From Cordia subcordata (taxonomy: Eukaryota > Streptophyta > Magnoliopsida > Boraginales > Cordiaceae), in the NCBI GenBank assembly GCA_028554755.1, contig JAPTOF010000012.1, positions 4,741,501 to 4,805,500 of the forward strand: a stretch of 64,000 nt of DNA, given 5' to 3'. Of this stretch, positions 35,878 through 48,941 are shown in pieces. How positions within the stretch are numbered: the stretch's first letter is position 1; each line of letters begins with the position of its first letter. A program made the translations under genes and the position numbers. The notes below the pieces were generated by a model that saw only the letters and a list, made by a program, of their open reading frames with translations, had not been told where the DNA came from and did no database searches.

Positions 35878-38800
35878 CTAATCATCTTCGTCGCTGCCAT
35901 ACTGTTGACACAGTGATTGCAAACCACTGCTTGACACCACTGTATTTTGCTGTGTCTCAGCTTTTTTCGTCTCTTGTTCTGCTGACTTGCTACAGCTGGA
36001 ATCTGAGAGGCGCTTCTTGATAACAGATATTGTAAATGTGGGCTTGTATGGCCCTGAAACTCCTGCTTTCTCTGTCAAACGAAATACAAAAGAACCTCAG
36101 TCCCGTGAGATACCATGTTTCACAAAGTTAGAGATCTCAAAACAGACTCTCATCCTAATCCAAGATTGTTCTTCAAACGAAGGGGGGAAAAGGCCTTTTT
36201 TTTAAGTTGCAATATATCATCTTATAGTTATCTTGAACATCAAAAACTGAAAAATGTAAATCGTGAAAATGGTGAAAAAGTTACCCGCAGATGCAAACTT
36301 ATTTTATAATCAAATGGGAACAAATGCACTCACGAAAAATACAAAGAACAAGAACACATAATAAAGTTTTTATCCTTGGATGTGATACAATACAACAAAT
36401 AACACAATGCAGTGTAACTAAAAGCATGAAATAAGATCAACGTATTCTCATGAGAGGAAAATGAAAACACACAAGAAAGAAGAGCATACAGCACCCCCTC
36501 CCCCAATCACCCAAAAAAGAGACAGCGAAGCAGGGCAGGGCCAATGCTAGAGCAAGTTCAAGAATTTTGCCGGATACATAAGAAAGAGCAAAAATTTATA
36601 TTTAAGGAATACTATATTTACCAACCTTGTTTATTAGCACTGTCAACGAGACTGGCTTCTGTTAATGCATCGGTCGGGTTCTGAACAGCTACTGCATTAG
36701 TCTTTTGTCTCTGCATTAGAAAACAATAGAACTTTTTGTGTTAATAAATAAACTTAACCAGGGTTCTGAATATTTGATCAAATCATGAAATCAGAAAATT
36801 GCCTAAACTTCGAACCAGAAAAGAGATTGTGTAGGCTATTCCAATTAGTCATCATATACCATTGAACAAAACCAAATCCACACAAACCATATACGGTTTT
36901 AATCTTGATAAGCTTGATTACAAGTACGAGTCTGTATGTCTACCATATCCATAAAATATATACGGCTTTTCACAAATCTACTTGTGAAATATGGAGTCAC
37001 TGTTACTATATAAATGATGCTGAGAATCTAGTAAATCCAATTACAGTGGTCAAATACCTCCTATTATAATAATAGGTTAACTAATCAGAATAAGAGTAAG
37101 ATCACCTTAGTATAAAATTGACCTTCACAATTAAAAGTCCTTATCCTGCTAAAACAATGATTTCTATAATTCAAGATTTGTTAAACCCAAGTTGAACGCA
37201 TAAATAAGAAGTCTACATCAGCTGTCCTACATATTGTTTTCGTCTCCTTTCACAACTCAGCATCTGTGTTCAAGGCCAGACCTCTTACACATATACAACA
37301 TTTACTAAAATGCTTAGAGGATTTTCTGCTCATATTGAGTCCCCCTGCAAGAAATGTCAAAATCAGAGGAATGACCATTTCCGACACATAATGTTGTCAA
37401 GAGCACTTGTGCTGCTCCAATGGTACAATGGTAAATCTCCCAGCCAATTACATTGTTAGCAACATTTCCAACATGAAGTCTAATTTATTCTCCTGCTCCT
37501 CCATTTCAGATTTTTCATTTTTTGGGTGGTGTGTGTTGGTAGTGGTGGATGGGGGCTTGGGTTGCCCAACACAGTTAAATCTAGACCAGGAATCGACCTT
37601 CACTCGTGTCTCTTGCTATATACTAGTAAAGAGGCCACCAATACTGATCAAGACAACAGAACAATGCAACAAAATTGATCAAGACAATAATGCAATTGTG
37701 TGAACAAATATGGCAACAGAACAATGCAACTCAGAGTTTTTCTCTGCAGAAACACACAAATACAGAGATAGCATGGCAGAATTACTGCAACCAATATATG
37801 CTGTGGTCATATCTCTTACAGTAATCGGGCATCTTAAGTAGAAGGTCATTAAAACCAACAAAGAAGTGTGATATCACAACACTAAAATCCATCCAATCAT
37901 AAGGGAGGCCTTTTTGTTACTTTAGTAATAAGAGCTGAAAATTGCCTTGCCAAATGATCACCCCCTTGGTTATATGTAAAGCGCATGTGTAGATGACACG
38001 TCTTTCACCCTTTTCCGATATATTAGTAATAAGAGATCATAATAACAATCTAGCCAAGTGGATAACCTCCTTGTTTGATGTAAGACGCATGACACATGGT
38101 TGCCCCTTTTCATAGATATAGAGAGTGGCACTCATTCCCATATGATGAGCATAACACAATTTTCTTCCTTCCCCATTACTAGAGTAACAAATATTAATTG
38201 TGGCAAATAGAATTGAAATGGAAAATGTCTCTATATACTCCTAACATGCATGTGTATAACTAGTGGATTCATTAATAGCTCTCTAAAACAAAATGCGTTA
38301 GATCCCTGGTAAAAGACATCATCTTATCACCTTCAATATTTGATCTTCAAAACCTCATACATATTAGTCACTGGATAAATGGGGCATTAAAAAAATACAA
38401 TCTACAGATAATTAGGACTTATACAAGTCGCAAAAGACACTTGAATAGAGTACTGTACCTTTGAATTAACATTTGCTGTTCCAAAAATTAAATCCTCGTC
38501 ATCTTCAACATCTTCATCTTGAATCCTTCTCACATGCTTCTCTTTCAATTCCTAAGTTATAACAATTGCACATATTGAACCTAATTAAACAACAATACAT
38601 AGATTGAACCTCAATAAACATAATATACAGACTGAAACTAAGAAGACAACAATATACATCTATGTATCCATTCTAGGGTGCAGAGAAGAAAGAAAAACAG
38701 GAACGAACACTTGAATGATCATGTACTCACTCTATAAAGTGATCTTATTTCGGCTTCATCCTCTTCTTCCAACCTTTTTGCCTGTCACCAGAATACAGCA

Positions 38801-41071
38801 GGGACCCATCATCAGATTAAATGAAAAAATAAATAAAAAATAAAAAGCTTGATGATCCATATCATTTGTGTACAGCACTACAGCTAAACACTGGTATAAA
38901 CCACTCAAATAATCCATCTTAACTGTTAATTTTGAGAAGGAAAATGATACCATAACGAGCAGAGTCCCTGAAATTTTCTTGGCAAATACTTATAGCAATC
39001 TAAACTTTTTCTAATATATTCAAAGCAGGGGTTGGGCGGCAAACAGAGGCCTTCCCTCTATTTTCTTTTTATCTTCTTCTTTCTGAACAGGCTCAAGTAA
39101 CCAAATCAAATTCCTTACTTTTCCACTCCAGACTAACACTACAGTCCAAATTCCAAAGGGTAGAGATCACTTTTTGAAACATCAAAATCAAATATGGTTC
39201 AATAGCCCAAGAAAGACTGATGCCAGTAAGAACTTCTCACATATGGTGACAATCTCTATGCCAGCCATATTAGGAGGTCCAAACTAGTGGTCCCCTTTTT
39301 GCAAACAAAGGCATTCTTTTAAAAGCACCAAGCTTAATTTGAATAGAGAGGATTGAAGTAATAAAGTGTAATCAGCATCTTACCTTTTCCTCATTGATGC
39401 GCTTCAGGGTCTCAAGCACTGCATCTACACTAACTGCAGCTTGTCTAGACTGAAAAAGAAGGGACAAAACAGTGGGAGCTGTGTCAGTAATCAGGACATA
39501 CTCAAAGAAAGAACAAACAGGCAACAATTAGAGACTATGTATCAAGCATTTTGACAGTGAAAAATGATCAATGGAGCTAAATTGTAATATGACAAAACTT
39601 AACCTATAAATAAACAAATGATGCAGTACATTGTCAAAGAAAGTTATGTCTATAACAAGTGAAATTCGCACATGAGAATAACAGAGCATGATTAGCATAG
39701 TAATCACCTTCATAGATTTCATTTCATCCAAGGCAGCAAGGATATCCATTTCTCGCTTTGAATCTAAGGTTCTGTTCTCCAACGATTTCATGGCATCTCC
39801 CATTTCTTCAGCATCCTTCTTCTGCTTTTCTTTCTCTACTTCCTGTTGACAATGTTAAGAAAAAGTCAAATTCCAAAGATATCACAAACATGTTGTGCCT
39901 AAAATATTACATAAACAGCACTTCACTGAATAAAAAAATTACATGAGTAACACTTCAAAAACTGATAATTTACCTCATCCTCCGCTCGCCACGGTTCAAA
40001 ATTCCTTGTTGCACCAGATTCCACAACATAATCTGAATTTTGAGGATCTGTCTTAAAAGTGATCTCAGCGGAACATTTTGTGCATTTGAAATAGAATCTG
40101 AAGATTTGGATTCCCAGGTAGGTCTGCATATAATTAAAACATGAAGACATGAGTGGTGAAATAATGCCTCAGACATAGACACATTTACAAAAATATTCAC
40201 AATACTGTCTTACTGCAACCAAACTTCAGAAACATTCGCTTTAGACAGAACCCCCATAGAATGCAAGAAACATGAATCCATCTTCAACTTCTCAAACAAA
40301 AAAGAACATTGAAACAAGGGAGTTGATAACTCTGTTTAAACATCTAAATTCCATGTCACCATATGCACAAGTTTTTTCCTAAAGGCAAGAACGCTAAAAT
40401 CGACCTTCAAAACAGAATTCCAATTTTTACATGTTGCACTTACTAAGCAGGAGCCTATGATCCCTAAGAGAGCTCTTCAGTTTGCAAACCTACCAATGCT
40501 CTGATATATGCATCTACCTCAACTAATCCAACTCTCCAAACACATATTTAAACCTTTCACAGTCACAACAAACCAAAAACGTAGGATGGCCCGAATTCTC
40601 AAGAGAGACTAATGTTAATATAGAATAACTGTCTTAGACTAAATACTAACAAGGTCCTAAATAATTAACCCAGTTTACTATTTAATTTAATTAAATCAAC
40701 TTATAAATTACACTCGTACAAATTCTTCAAGACTTCGCGAAATTAACATTTATCACCATCAATTAAACAGGAAAAAAGAAACAGAAAAGGAATTAAACCT
40801 TCAATCAAATTCAGCTTCCCCACCCCCCCCCCAAAAAAAACCCTAATTTTCAGCAAAAAGGGAAAATTTTTACCTCGCCAATGACGTCTTCTTTACGGGA
40901 ATTAAATTTGGTGCCTTTATAGATGTAATTCCCACACGTCGCGCAACGCACGCTCATCGGAAGCATCATCCGGACCTTTATCTGTTGATTCTTGGGTTGT
41001 CTACGGCGAGGAATCTTCGCCGGATCGAAATCCGGCGGGTAGTATTTGTTCAGCACCTTCCTTTCTCCCAT
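35878..41071 (-). CDS. YJU2: Splicing factor YJU2/CWC16 (CCDC94 family)
   Basis: Eight exons, read right to left: 41071-40874, 40123-39974, 39842-39708, 39449-39384, 38781-38731, 38551-38459, 36710-36626 and 36071-35878 (TAG at 35880-35878). Every junction is GT-AG and every phase joins, giving 323 codons. The protein begins [17 protein letters not shown], the signature start of the YJU2/CCDC94 branch rather than CCDC130. Two CxxC pairs (C43/C46 and C80/C83) form the expected zinc site, followed by [12 protein letters not shown] and GATRNFEPW. Then comes a charged helical region (about 117-215), a low-complexity tail and the acidic end GSDEDD. The family acts with the Prp19/NTC complex in the first catalytic step of pre-mRNA splicing in the nucleus. 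The length is normal for plants. Intron 6 (1,748 bp) is the largest. The start is fixed by the conserved N-terminus. No lesions are seen. Confidence 0.96.
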
Positions 41072-43854
41072 CTCTTCTTCTTCTTCCTCTCAATTGACTC
41101 CCAAATCAACAAACCCTAATCTTCAATTCTCGTCAAGCCGTTGAAAGAAAAGAGGAAAATTTTCTTTCTGGGAGACTTATCGCCGTCTCTGTAAAAGACG
41201 GTAGTGAAGACGGCTTCGGGCTACAGAGAGTTCTGAAATGGCCTTCTGAATATTATGTGTACTTTTTGCTGAATGAATTTTTTATAACGGAAATAAGTTT
41301 GACTATTTTTATATGACATAAACTTTTATTAAATAAGATAATATTTGAAAATAACGTTTGCTGATTTAAATTATCAAAAGAGTATTTTGAGATTTATAAT
41401 AAATTATTTTCTACTTATTTTTATTTGATCAAATTAAAATTTTAAATAAATTTTTTATTATTTTTATTTTTATTTTTATTTTACTAAATTTTATTAATTA
41501 TCATTGGTTTTACTTTTGTGAAATTTTAGTTTTAATTTATATCATTTATTTATTATTTTTATTATTTTTATCTTTATTAAATTTAAAGTTTTTAATTTTC
41601 TTTTTTAGTTATTTTCTTTATTTTTAATTATAATTGTAATTTAAAATTACTAATATAAATAAGAATAATGAGAATATTTTTGTTTGCAAAAGAGAAAGTA
41701 AGGGCTCCAAAACTATGCTCATTTTGAATTCAAGGCTTCAAGCAAAGTTGGGATGGAAGACAATTACTTATTTTTTTTCAAGATAAACTTTTAAATTATA
41801 AAAATCAGTTTATTTTGATATAAGTTTTTGAAAATTTGTCTACTTAATTTATGAATACTAAATACTCATACGTATATATTCTCAAATATTAACCAAAAGA
41901 TGTTGAAATTTAATATTATATTATAAATAATATAAGAACAGCACCAGTTTTGAGTGGGGTTTCTTGGTACATTTAAATTGACTTATAAAATTTATTTTAG
42001 AAAAATTAAATTTGAATTTTTTAAAAAACTTTAACTTTTTTTAGAAAAAGTAAATTAAATGTGCGAAGCTCATTAAACATGAGGCATTTATGTACACAGA
42101 AATGCATATGGTTATATTTTTTGCAAATTTTACCGTGCTTCGTAGGGACTGTGCTCCTATGGAGCATTGTGCACTTAATTTGGAGCCCGTTTGGCTTTGT
42201 TTATTTTTAAGTGCTTATAAGTAGGTGTTGCTTATAAGTAAAAGTTACTTTTAAACTAGTGATAAATAAGTAGAAATGTTTTTAGATAAAATGCCTTATA
42301 AGCTGTTGACATGTTTGATAAATGAGTGCTTATAAGTAGCAATAGTAGTTAAAATGACTAAAACATGTAACTAATTAATTTGGTAAATAAGTAATTCTCA
42401 AATGTAAGAACAAATATGTCATTTTAATAGGTTGACCACCTAGCTTATAATAACAAAAAAATATAAGTAGAAATGGCTGATAAACAAATTTGCCAAATAT
42501 GTAACTTTTTTATTTTTGGCTTATAAGCTGGTTCGACCAACTTATAAGCAAAGGTCCAACACCCTCTTGAGGTGAAAAGCACTCGCCAACACACAAACAC
42601 ACACACACATATATGTATATATGTGTGTGTGTATATATATATATATGTATATACCTCTCATTCTCATGCACGAACAGATAGGTCTCTCTTTCCCTCTCCA
42701 TTCTCGCACACAAAGCTCTCTTTAGCAAAATCAAACCATCTAATTTCAAGTCGGACTTTACCATCGTGATCACCATCTTTGTGCACCCATAATGCTCGTC
42801 TTCAATCTTCGTGCCAATTTAGTTTTACTGTCAACCACAAGTTGTCGTCGCTATTCTCATTCACTCTTTTCTTTTGAGTTATTTTCTTATATTTGTAACA
42901 ACAGATTTGTGTGTGTCGTAGTGGTGGTGGTGTGTGCTGTGTGGTTAATGCATATGAGTAAAAGAATGAAGAATTCAGCTTTCTAACATAAATGATTTAA
43001 AATATTGTAGATTAAGTGTTTAATGTTTTGGCTAAATTAAATTCGTCTATTTCCTCCATCAAACTTTTTGGAACATACAATATATAATCTATGAATATGT
43101 AATATTAGAGTTTTGAACATAAAGCATAAAGTATTTTGAACATACAATGTATAATCCATGAATATAGAATAGAAGAGTTTTGAATATAAAGTATAAATGT
43201 TCTGAATATATATTACAAAAAGCTATGAATATGATACAAAACTTGTGAAATATAAAATTTAATATTTATAAATATTCAATATTGAACATATTATCTAAAA
43301 CTTTTGAAAATGTAATGTAAGAGTCTTGAAAAATTAAACTGTTTATTGTTAAAAAGTTGTGACTAAGTAAATGTGTTGAACCTAAAATATTAAAATTTTG
43401 AACATATAATATAAGAGTTTTGGATGTTATCTAAAACTTTTGAACATTTAATATAAGAGCGGTCAAAAATTAAATTTATGAATCTATTGTTAAAAAGCTA
43501 TGAGTAATAAAAGTTTTAAACATAAAATACAAAAATTTTGAACATATAATATAAAAATCTTATACACATATTGTATTATGTATTGTACGCGTACTCTTCA
43601 TAGATAGTATAGTATACAGTGTTCATGCTTGAACACTATACATATGGTGCATGGTACAAGGATTTTTATATTTCACGCAAAATGCCATTAAGATGCCAGG
43701 ATGCCTTAATGTAATGAGATCCTAAGTAGCTTTATTGATTGCAATTTAACACCAAATCAATCAAGTATCACGTATACAGGATTAGAAACATAGTTACTTC
43801 ACCACACACGTGCATCTATCTATCTTTATCTATAATTTTATATATATACATACA
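41072..43854. other. 5' flank of YJU2 and intergenic repeats
   Basis: The first 150 bases hold the presumed 5' leader and promoter of the minus-strand gene (CTTCTT-rich), with no clear TATA box. About 42183-42570 is a MITE of the GAGCCCGTTTGGCT family with CTTATAAG phrases. A CA/TA microsatellite lies at 42593-42652. About 43050-43570 is a degenerate repeat of phrases like TTTTGAACATA and AATATAAGAGTTTTGAA. No gene is supported; the open frames around 42510-42986 follow the microsatellite or are short. Confidence 0.5.
43050..43570. repeat. Degenerate AT-rich minisatellite-like repeat
   Basis: The phrases 'TTTTGAACATA', 'AATATAAGAGTTTTGAA' and 'AAAGCTATGAATA' recur at irregular 40-60-base intervals, suggesting an old tandem array that has drifted. 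There is no coding signal and no transposon ends. I cannot give a precise unit or copy number by eye. Confidence 0.5.
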
Positions 43855-43859
43855 TACAT

Positions 43860-45578
43860 TGTTAAGAAATTAGGACGCATAACACACACTCACGCAGCGG
43901 AATTAAAATACGAGTAACGAGAAAAGAACACGCACAATATTTTAACGTGGTTCAGCCTTCTGCCTACGTCCACGAAAAACTCCACTAATAGAAAAGAGTA
44001 CAAACTCAATAAGACTTTTTGCACATCCCGAAAAGTCTAAATCCTCTCTCACGGTGTTCTTACAATGGCTCTCTCTCAACCTAGACCTATTACAAGACAC
44101 ACTCCTTCACAAACAACTAAAGCTAGTGTCCTATTTATAGAGGAGATTTCTTTGTCCTCCAAGACAAAGGATTTCCTAATCTATCAATCCTACCATAATT
44201 AAGACTCTTACCATAACTAGAATTTTAACTCTCATTAAAACTCTTTCTTAATTTGTATGGGCTTAGACTTTGAGCCTTAACTCAACAAATTCCTCCCTTC
44301 GCGAAAAGTCCGAAGCTTCTTTACCGCAACTGGAACCTCTTCACAATCTTCATGCTGGAGCCCTCGCTCGACAAAACTCTTCATGGTAGCAGCTACCAAC
44401 ACATCCTAGCAGGTTTTCAGAGTCATCCCCAATATCCCTCTTTGTGCCGTCTAACCTCGACCTCTCAAGGATGTTTGTGTTCTCCCTCGACGCTAGACAT
44501 CCCGGAAGTGGTCTTCTTTCTAACAGTAGTGTTCCTTATCAGTCGTCTGGCCAGGACTCTGATTGTTCAGCTATGTAGACTCTCTTCACGTGACTCCTCC
44601 CTCGAATCGAACCTTCTTCAACTAGTCTGCTCATCCAAACTTCTTTCCTCTAGAAGTTTGTTCACTAGTCGGCTAAATGTGTTTGCTCGCACAATGCTTC
44701 AAAGATTTTCGCAGAATTTCATCACCACTTTATTGTTTTAAGCAATTTCAAGGCTCATCCATGATACATCAAGAAATTTGGCAAAACGGACCTAAAAAAC
44801 GAACTCAGGACGTCGAAAAACGGTGGGGGACCCTCGGTGAATGAGGTCAAATCCCTGCAACCCTTCAGTCAACGCTGGTCAAACCTTCTGTTTGACTGTT
44901 TGACCAAAAATTCACAAAATTTGACCTGCTTATATCTCACAATCCGACCGTCGGATCGAAAATTTTAGCAGCTTACTCTCCTCTCTGAGATGAAAACACA
45001 GTAACAAACGGATCGTCGATCGGAGTCCGGGAAGGCTGCCAAACGTGACGAGCAAATCAGCGAATTTTTTTACTCCTCTTCGGCCTTTTTTTTCCCGTTT
45101 TTTGTGCAAACCAGCGTCCTCCCTCCAACCAGGCTCTGATACCACTTGTTGAGAAATTAGGAAGCATAACACACACTTACGCAGAGGAATTAAAATACAA
45201 GTAACGAGAAAAGAACATGCACAATATTTTAACGTGGTTCGGCCCTCTGCTTATATCTACGAAAAACTAACTCCACTAATAGAAAAGAGTACAAACTCAA
45301 TAAGACTTTTTGCACGGCCCGAAAAGTCTAAACCCTCTCTCACAATGTTCTTCCAATGGCTCTCTCTCAACCTAGACCTATTGCAAGACACACTCCTTCA
45401 CAAACAACTAAGGCTAGTGTCCTATTTATAGAGGAGATTTCCTTATCCTCCAAGACAAAGGATTTCCTAATCTATTAATCCTACCATAATTAAGACTCTT
45501 ACCATAACTAGAATTTTAACTCTCATTAAAAGTCTTTCCTAATTTGTATGTGTTTAGACTTTGAGCCATAACCCAACA
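43860..45578 (-). mobile_element. Short non-autonomous LTR retrotransposon, 1,719 bp
   Basis: Two direct repeats, 43860-44287 (428 bp) and 45147-45578 (432 bp), both starting TGTT and ending CAACA, share long identical stretches and differ at perhaps 5-6 percent of positions by eye. The element is flanked by a perfect 5-bp duplication, TACAT (43855-43859 and 45579-45583). On the minus strand the primer-binding site TGGTATCAGAGCC (45144-45132) follows the right-hand repeat by two bases and matches the 3' end of initiator methionine tRNA. A purine-rich tract, GAAGGGAGGAATT, precedes the left-hand repeat. So transcription runs on the minus strand. The 860-bp interior has no gag or pol that I can recognise, so the element depends on another for mobility. 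Confidence 0.92.
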
Positions 45579-45583
45579 TACAT

Positions 45584-48500
45584 GTATATGTATGTATGTA
45601 TAAAATATAATGCAACAACCACAGAGAGAAAATATTTTCCGCACATATTTTGTATGATAATTATTTGTTACGTGTTAAACTACCATATTATATTCCTGCC
45701 ATGTGGATGTAGGATCATAGCTAAATAAATGCCATGTGGATTTTGTCCCCTATTCTTTGTTTCTGATATATTGAATTTTAGAAAAAGAAAATCAAATATA
45801 GAGTGTAATAATTTAGCACGCGGTTTGGAGCATTTTTTAGGCATTAGTTTTAAAGTGGTTCTTCGTCTATTTTAAGATTTTTTATTTCAGTATGTATTTT
45901 TTTAATTTCTTTTGATATTATTCCTATATTATTATGTGACGACTTTAATATTGAGATTTTGTGATGTATTAGTTTATAAATTCTTATATGTTTATTTTGT
46001 GTTTTCTTTTTACCGTATTTAATTAATCTAATATGTTTTATATTTTTTTCTTATTTGGGTAATTTAATTATATGCAGATATTGTTTTGTTATTTTGAATT
46101 ATAAATATATTGATACAAATTCTTTTGATTTCTTACATTGGACTCTTTAGTAATATTTTCAGATATTAAAATTATACTTTTTATTCTGATTTATTGACTT
46201 ATTTTTTCTTTTACATAATATGCTTGGGAAGTTTTATTCAAGTTACTTTACGTATTCTCGATGACTATGTTTATTTTCTTAATGGCTTTTTTAATTTCTT
46301 TCATGTTAACATTTTCACATTTTTTACATTTTACTAACATTTTCGGTTTATTAAAGCATCCCTTATTATTTTTTCTTTTATATAATACGCGGGGTTAGTT
46401 TTATTCAAGTTACTTTATGTTTTCTGGATCACTTCACTTGATTTTCTTTTTATGGTTATTATTTCTTTTATATTAACATTTTCACATTTTTTATGGTCAA
46501 TAACATTCTCGGTTTATCCGATCATTCCTTATCATTTTGTTATCAGTAAACCATAATTATACTACAAATTTATGTTATTTTTAATTTTGTACAATTAAAC
46601 ATTTTTTAGTAAACCATAAAATAGATTAGCCCTAATATATGCTATTATGTTTACTCTCCTAAAATTAGTTTGGACGAGATAGTAAGTAGTCTTGAAGTTC
46701 TTCTAATGGATGGCTGTAAGGAAATCTCTCAAGGACAAGTATAAGAGAATCATCAAACAAGATAGATGTTATGTTATACAAGTTTTCATCTTTTAATGCC
46801 ATAATTTCGTGCGTCCTTGACGAGACCCATTAATTAGGTATATCAATGATTTCACACATTCACAGGGAGTCAAACAAAGTTTCAAACCTTTTGGCGGACT
46901 GGGGATGTAATCTGATAGGTCTCAAGTTATTGCAAAATCCAAAAAAGGTCCCTTTACTTAAGGGAACTCTTACCCTGTGTTTGGATTCAAGGGGAAGAGT
47001 TTAATAAAGGAAAGGAAAAGATGGGATTATAAAGGAAAGGAGAGGAAATGATTAATTTTTATTTGAATTGAAAAATATTTCTAAAGGAAAGGTTTATAAA
47101 TAATTATAGTTTTATCTTATTTAGATTGAAAGGAAATGGAAGGAAGAGATTAATTTTATATTTAAATAAACATTTATATATTTTTATTAATTTTATGTTT
47201 AAACATAAAATAAATGATAAAAAAGTCATTACAATAAAAAAAAAGTATATAGGACTAACAAAAAGTTGTTTTTTTTTTTTTACTACAAATATTTCTTCTA
47301 CAAGTATAGATTTTTGCTACGAATCTCCAGATTTTTTATCTTGACCATTAATTTATGTTTTACTCAAACATTTCTTTTAGAAGTATAGATTTTTTCTATG
47401 AACTTTACACTTTTTCACAAGTATATGGATTAAAAGTAATTTATGTTTTACTACAAATATTTTTTTTTACAAGTATAGATTTTTATAAAAATCTATAGAT
47501 TTTTGTAAAGAATCCACAGATTTTTCTTTTTAACCTTACAAATTTTTCCTATGAACTTTTCACATTTTTGACAAGTATATAGGACTGATTAAATACATAC
47601 AAAATTTTGACAGTCTACAAACATTATTTAGGTTATACAAATAGTTTTATACACTTATGAGTAAATTTTTCTTGTCTCAACTACAATCTTTTTATACTTA
47701 ACCTGTAGATTTTTTAATAAAGTTTATAAATTTTGTATAGGTTCTACAAATATTTCTATAAAGTATATACGTATACTACTCATGTAAATTTTTTTAACAT
47801 CATGTTGCACAAATACTTGAAAATTTTCTTCAAACTTTTAAAAATATAGAATTTTATGTACCAATATATATTACATGTTTACAAATTTTTCTTATATTTT
47901 TTGCTTTTACTAATCCCGAAAATTAAAATAAAAAATATAACAAGTTACTAGAAATTATGAAATGAACCCAACTCATTTTTTCCTCCTTTCAGTTTTCCCT
48001 TTTCTTCTTCCACTTTCCCCTCACCTAATCTTCTCTTTACTGCAATATTAAAAACTACACTAATTTTTTCCCTAACAAAAATTACACCACGTTTTCTTCA
48101 GCTGGTGTAATTTCCTAATACAAAGTTATGTCATTCAAAAGCAGAGACGAACCTAGGATGAGATATTAGAGGGGGCCAAATATACCACATAAAGAGAAGA
48201 TATCTTAATAAAATATAGAAGAAAGACCAAAAAGTATTAGGAGTAGCAACTAAATTATTACTCTAGTAAGATTGAAGAGAGTAGAGACCAAAAAGTATCC
48301 TAATCTATCATCAAGATTATAGGGAAAAAGAAACGTTCTTACATTTTGCTCCAATCCAAAAAACGACAAAAGATAAAATTATGTAGAGAGAAGGAGAAGA
48401 GATCTTATGTGTTATCTAAAAAGATAGAGTAAAATTCTATTTTTTGATAATTATTCAACTAAAATTGCAAAAATAATGCTCCCTTCGTCTCTGTGAAATT

Positions 48501-48890
48501 GCTTTCAATAAATACAACTCTTTGTGAATTTGCTTTCAATCAATACAATCTCATAGAGAAGCACCTCCCCTTCCACAAAAAAAAAAAAAAATAAAATAAA
48601 ATTGCAAAAACCAAAAATGAAGAAGATAAATATGAAAGGTTAATGGTAAAGAGATCAATTTACAAAAATAAATTAAGTTATCATTTATTAAATTAATTTT
48701 TCATTCTAAACAAATAATTATCAAATCAATTACATGCTTATTTATCGCTCAAATTCCGTGTGTTTGATTTTCTAACTTCTGAAAATAAAACATCATTACC
48801 AATTCGTAAACTAATTTGTTGTGCATGTTTTGTGCTTTCTCCAAAGTTGGTTTTGTGTTTTCTCCAAAATTTGTACACAAATTTATCTCA
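45584..48890. other. AT-rich intergenic DNA
   Basis: No gene. About 47260-47900 is a degenerate repeat around the phrases ACAAGTATAGATTTTT and CTATGAACTTT. About 46974-47130 resembles a MITE end (TGTGTTTGGATTCAAGGGG). A short direct repeat (TTGCTTTCAATMAATACAA) lies at 48500-48550. Nothing else is recognisable. Confidence 0.45.
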
Positions 48891-48891
48891 T

Positions 48892-48894
<3 letters not shown>

Positions 48895-48937
<43 letters not shown>
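48895..48937. repeat. (TA)n microsatellite
   Basis: About 21 TA dinucleotides, followed by a T-run and a G-rich stretch. The open frame through it (isoleucine/tyrosine run) is an artefact of the repeat. Confidence 0.95.

Positions 48938-48939
<2 letters not shown>

Positions 48940-48941
<2 letters not shown>

Noticed and set aside
44352..44741. A 129-codon plus-strand open frame inside the LTR retrotransposon
   Set aside because: The element is oriented on the minus strand by its primer-binding site, and the translation resembles no gag, pol or host protein.
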